Shown in pieces: positions 63,400-64,000 of a stretch of 64,000 nucleotides of DNA. Below the pieces are notes generated by a model. The model was not told where the DNA came from. It did no database searches and saw only the letters and a program-made list of their open reading frames with translations. The stretch is from assembly GCF_048820975.1 (NCBI RefSeq), contig NZ_JBMEUF010000001.1, positions 1,240,001-1,304,000 on the forward strand, read 5' to 3'. The stretch comes from Glaciecola sp048820975. GTDB taxonomy: Bacteria; Pseudomonadota; Gammaproteobacteria; Enterobacterales; Alteromonadaceae. Numbering within the stretch: position 1 is the first letter of the stretch; the number at the start of each line of letters is the position of its first letter. Both the position numbers and the translations under genes were made by a program.

Positions 63400-63870
63400 T
63401 CACATAAATAAAAAGTCGGCTTGTTTGTCTCTTTGAAAATACCATTTGGTGTGGATATGTACATCACTATGGTTTAATAATTCCGTTGCTGAGAACCAAC
63501 GATAGTCATTGTGTTGCGCAATGGGTAACACTGACATCTCTGCAGTAAACATTATCTCATATGCCATCACTACATAATGTGTTGTAAAACTTTTTTCAGA
63601 AAAATTTTCTTCATAAAAATGTTCATAAATACCTTTGAAACAGGCTTTTGTTTGCCCTATCCCTAATTCAACATCTAGTAAGCGAATGAAGGCCTGCTCG
63701 AGTGTCTCATCTTTTAAAACTCTACCGCCAGGGACAAACCATGAACCTTTAGCCGGTCGATTAACTCGTTTTCCTAACAATATCCTACCTTTAGCATCTC
63801 TCACCAATAAATCGATAGATACGAGGGGAGTTGATGCCACAACCATTTCAAACATATCCTTATTTAACAT
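63400..63870 (-). CDS. gmm: GDP-mannose mannosyl hydrolase (Nudix)
   Basis: Hydrolyses GDP-mannose to GDP and mannose, tuning the GDP-mannose/GDP-fucose pool. 156 aa. STPLVSIDLLVRDAKGRILLGKR and WFVPGGRV precede a modified Nudix box (KDETLEQAFIRLLDVELG, 53-70), which keeps the Gmm pattern with R-x-x-x-x-E-L-G rather than the classical REUXEE. NFSEKSFTTHYVVMAYE and HNDYRWFSATELL match E. coli Gmm. It precedes gmd in the direction of transcription. Confidence 0.92.
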   Translation of the reverse strand: MLNKDMFEMVVASTPLVSIDLLVRDAKGRILLGKRVNRPAKGSWFVPGGRVLKDETLEQAFIRLLDVELGIGQTKACFKGIYEHFYEENFSEKSFTTHYVVMAYEIMFTAEMSVLPIAQHNDYRWFSATELLNHSDVHIHTKWYFQRDKQADFLFM

Positions 63871-64000
63871 CCATATTTTTTCCTAATTATTCTGGCATTA
63901 ATCACGCCTCTAATGGTTTATCACCAATAAAAGTTCTTAGTTTTGAAGTTTAATTTTTGTTATTTTTAATAGTCACAATTTTAAATCTGAGGTGATTTTT

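Noticed and set aside
41702..64000. A JUMPstart/ops (RfaH) element in the polysaccharide locus
   Set aside because: I looked for GGCGGTAGC-type sequence on the minus strand upstream of the gene runs. Only weak partial matches inside ugd (about 43710-43730) and on the wrong strand (about 46544) appeared.
1..64000. CRISPR arrays, insertion sequences, prophage genes, tRNA or rRNA genes
   Set aside because: No regularly spaced repeats, transposase or integrase motifs, or tRNA-like cloverleaf ends were seen in any gap.

Overview
The window looks like the chromosome of a marine gammaproteobacterium of the order Alteromonadales (an Alteromonas/Glaciecola-type bacterium). The gene orders purL<->mltF/tadA, rpsB-tsf-pyrH-frr-uppS-cdsA-dxr-rseP-bamA-skp-fabZ-lpxA-lpxB-rnhB-dnaE-accA, map-glnD-dapD and yqcA-truC-csrB-syd-queF-ppnN are standard gammaproteobacterial ones. 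The proteins resemble those of Alteromonas, Shewanella and Vibrio, and the DNA is AT-rich. The genus is inferred from this, not tested.

Layout. 1-4.6 kb: the 5' tip of purL, then mltF, a small basic ORF with its own terminator, tadA, a PspB-like membrane protein, and a diguanylate cyclase preceded by a sigma-54-type promoter. 4.6-24.7 kb: one long minus-strand core run for translation, isoprenoid and phospholipid synthesis, outer-membrane assembly, lipid A synthesis and replication. It reads from the rpsB promoter and leader down to tilS. lpxD is missing from its usual place, and a terminator sits there instead. 24.8-29.1 kb: map, glnD and dapD on the plus strand. 29.2-37.2 kb: the yqcA-truC...syd-queF-ppnN neighbourhood. 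Between these genes lies a CsrB-type regulatory RNA on the minus strand (about 20 GGA motifs in about 340 nt), with a perfect 18-bp GacA/UvrY palindrome about 150 bp upstream. 37.3-41.6 kb: an isocitrate dehydrogenase-family gene, a compact acyl carrier protein / acyl-AMP ligase / SDR cassette, a small hypothetical gene and a ComEA-like protein.

41.7-63.9 kb: a minus-strand surface-polysaccharide (O-antigen-type) locus. galU and ugd make UDP-glucose and UDP-glucuronate. A WbpM-like 4,6-dehydratase, a WbpV-like SDR and a small phosphoglycosyl transferase probably make and load the first sugar (QuiNAc or FucNAc type). Then come glycosyltransferases, an SDR, an acyltransferase, a polymerase/ligase-type protein and a Wzx flippase. 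The distal genes make nucleotide sugars: gmd-fcl-gmm for GDP-L-fucose, and rfbA-rfbB for dTDP-4-keto-6-deoxyglucose. rmlC and rmlD are absent. rfbA-rfbB are followed by an FdtA-type cupin isomerase, a half-length NDP-hexose 2,3-dehydratase and a Gfo/Idh/MocA reductase. That set resembles the antibiotic-type route to 2,6-dideoxysugars, here inside a polysaccharide locus, and it is the most unusual thing I see in the window.

I saw no tRNA or rRNA gene, insertion sequence, prophage or CRISPR array.
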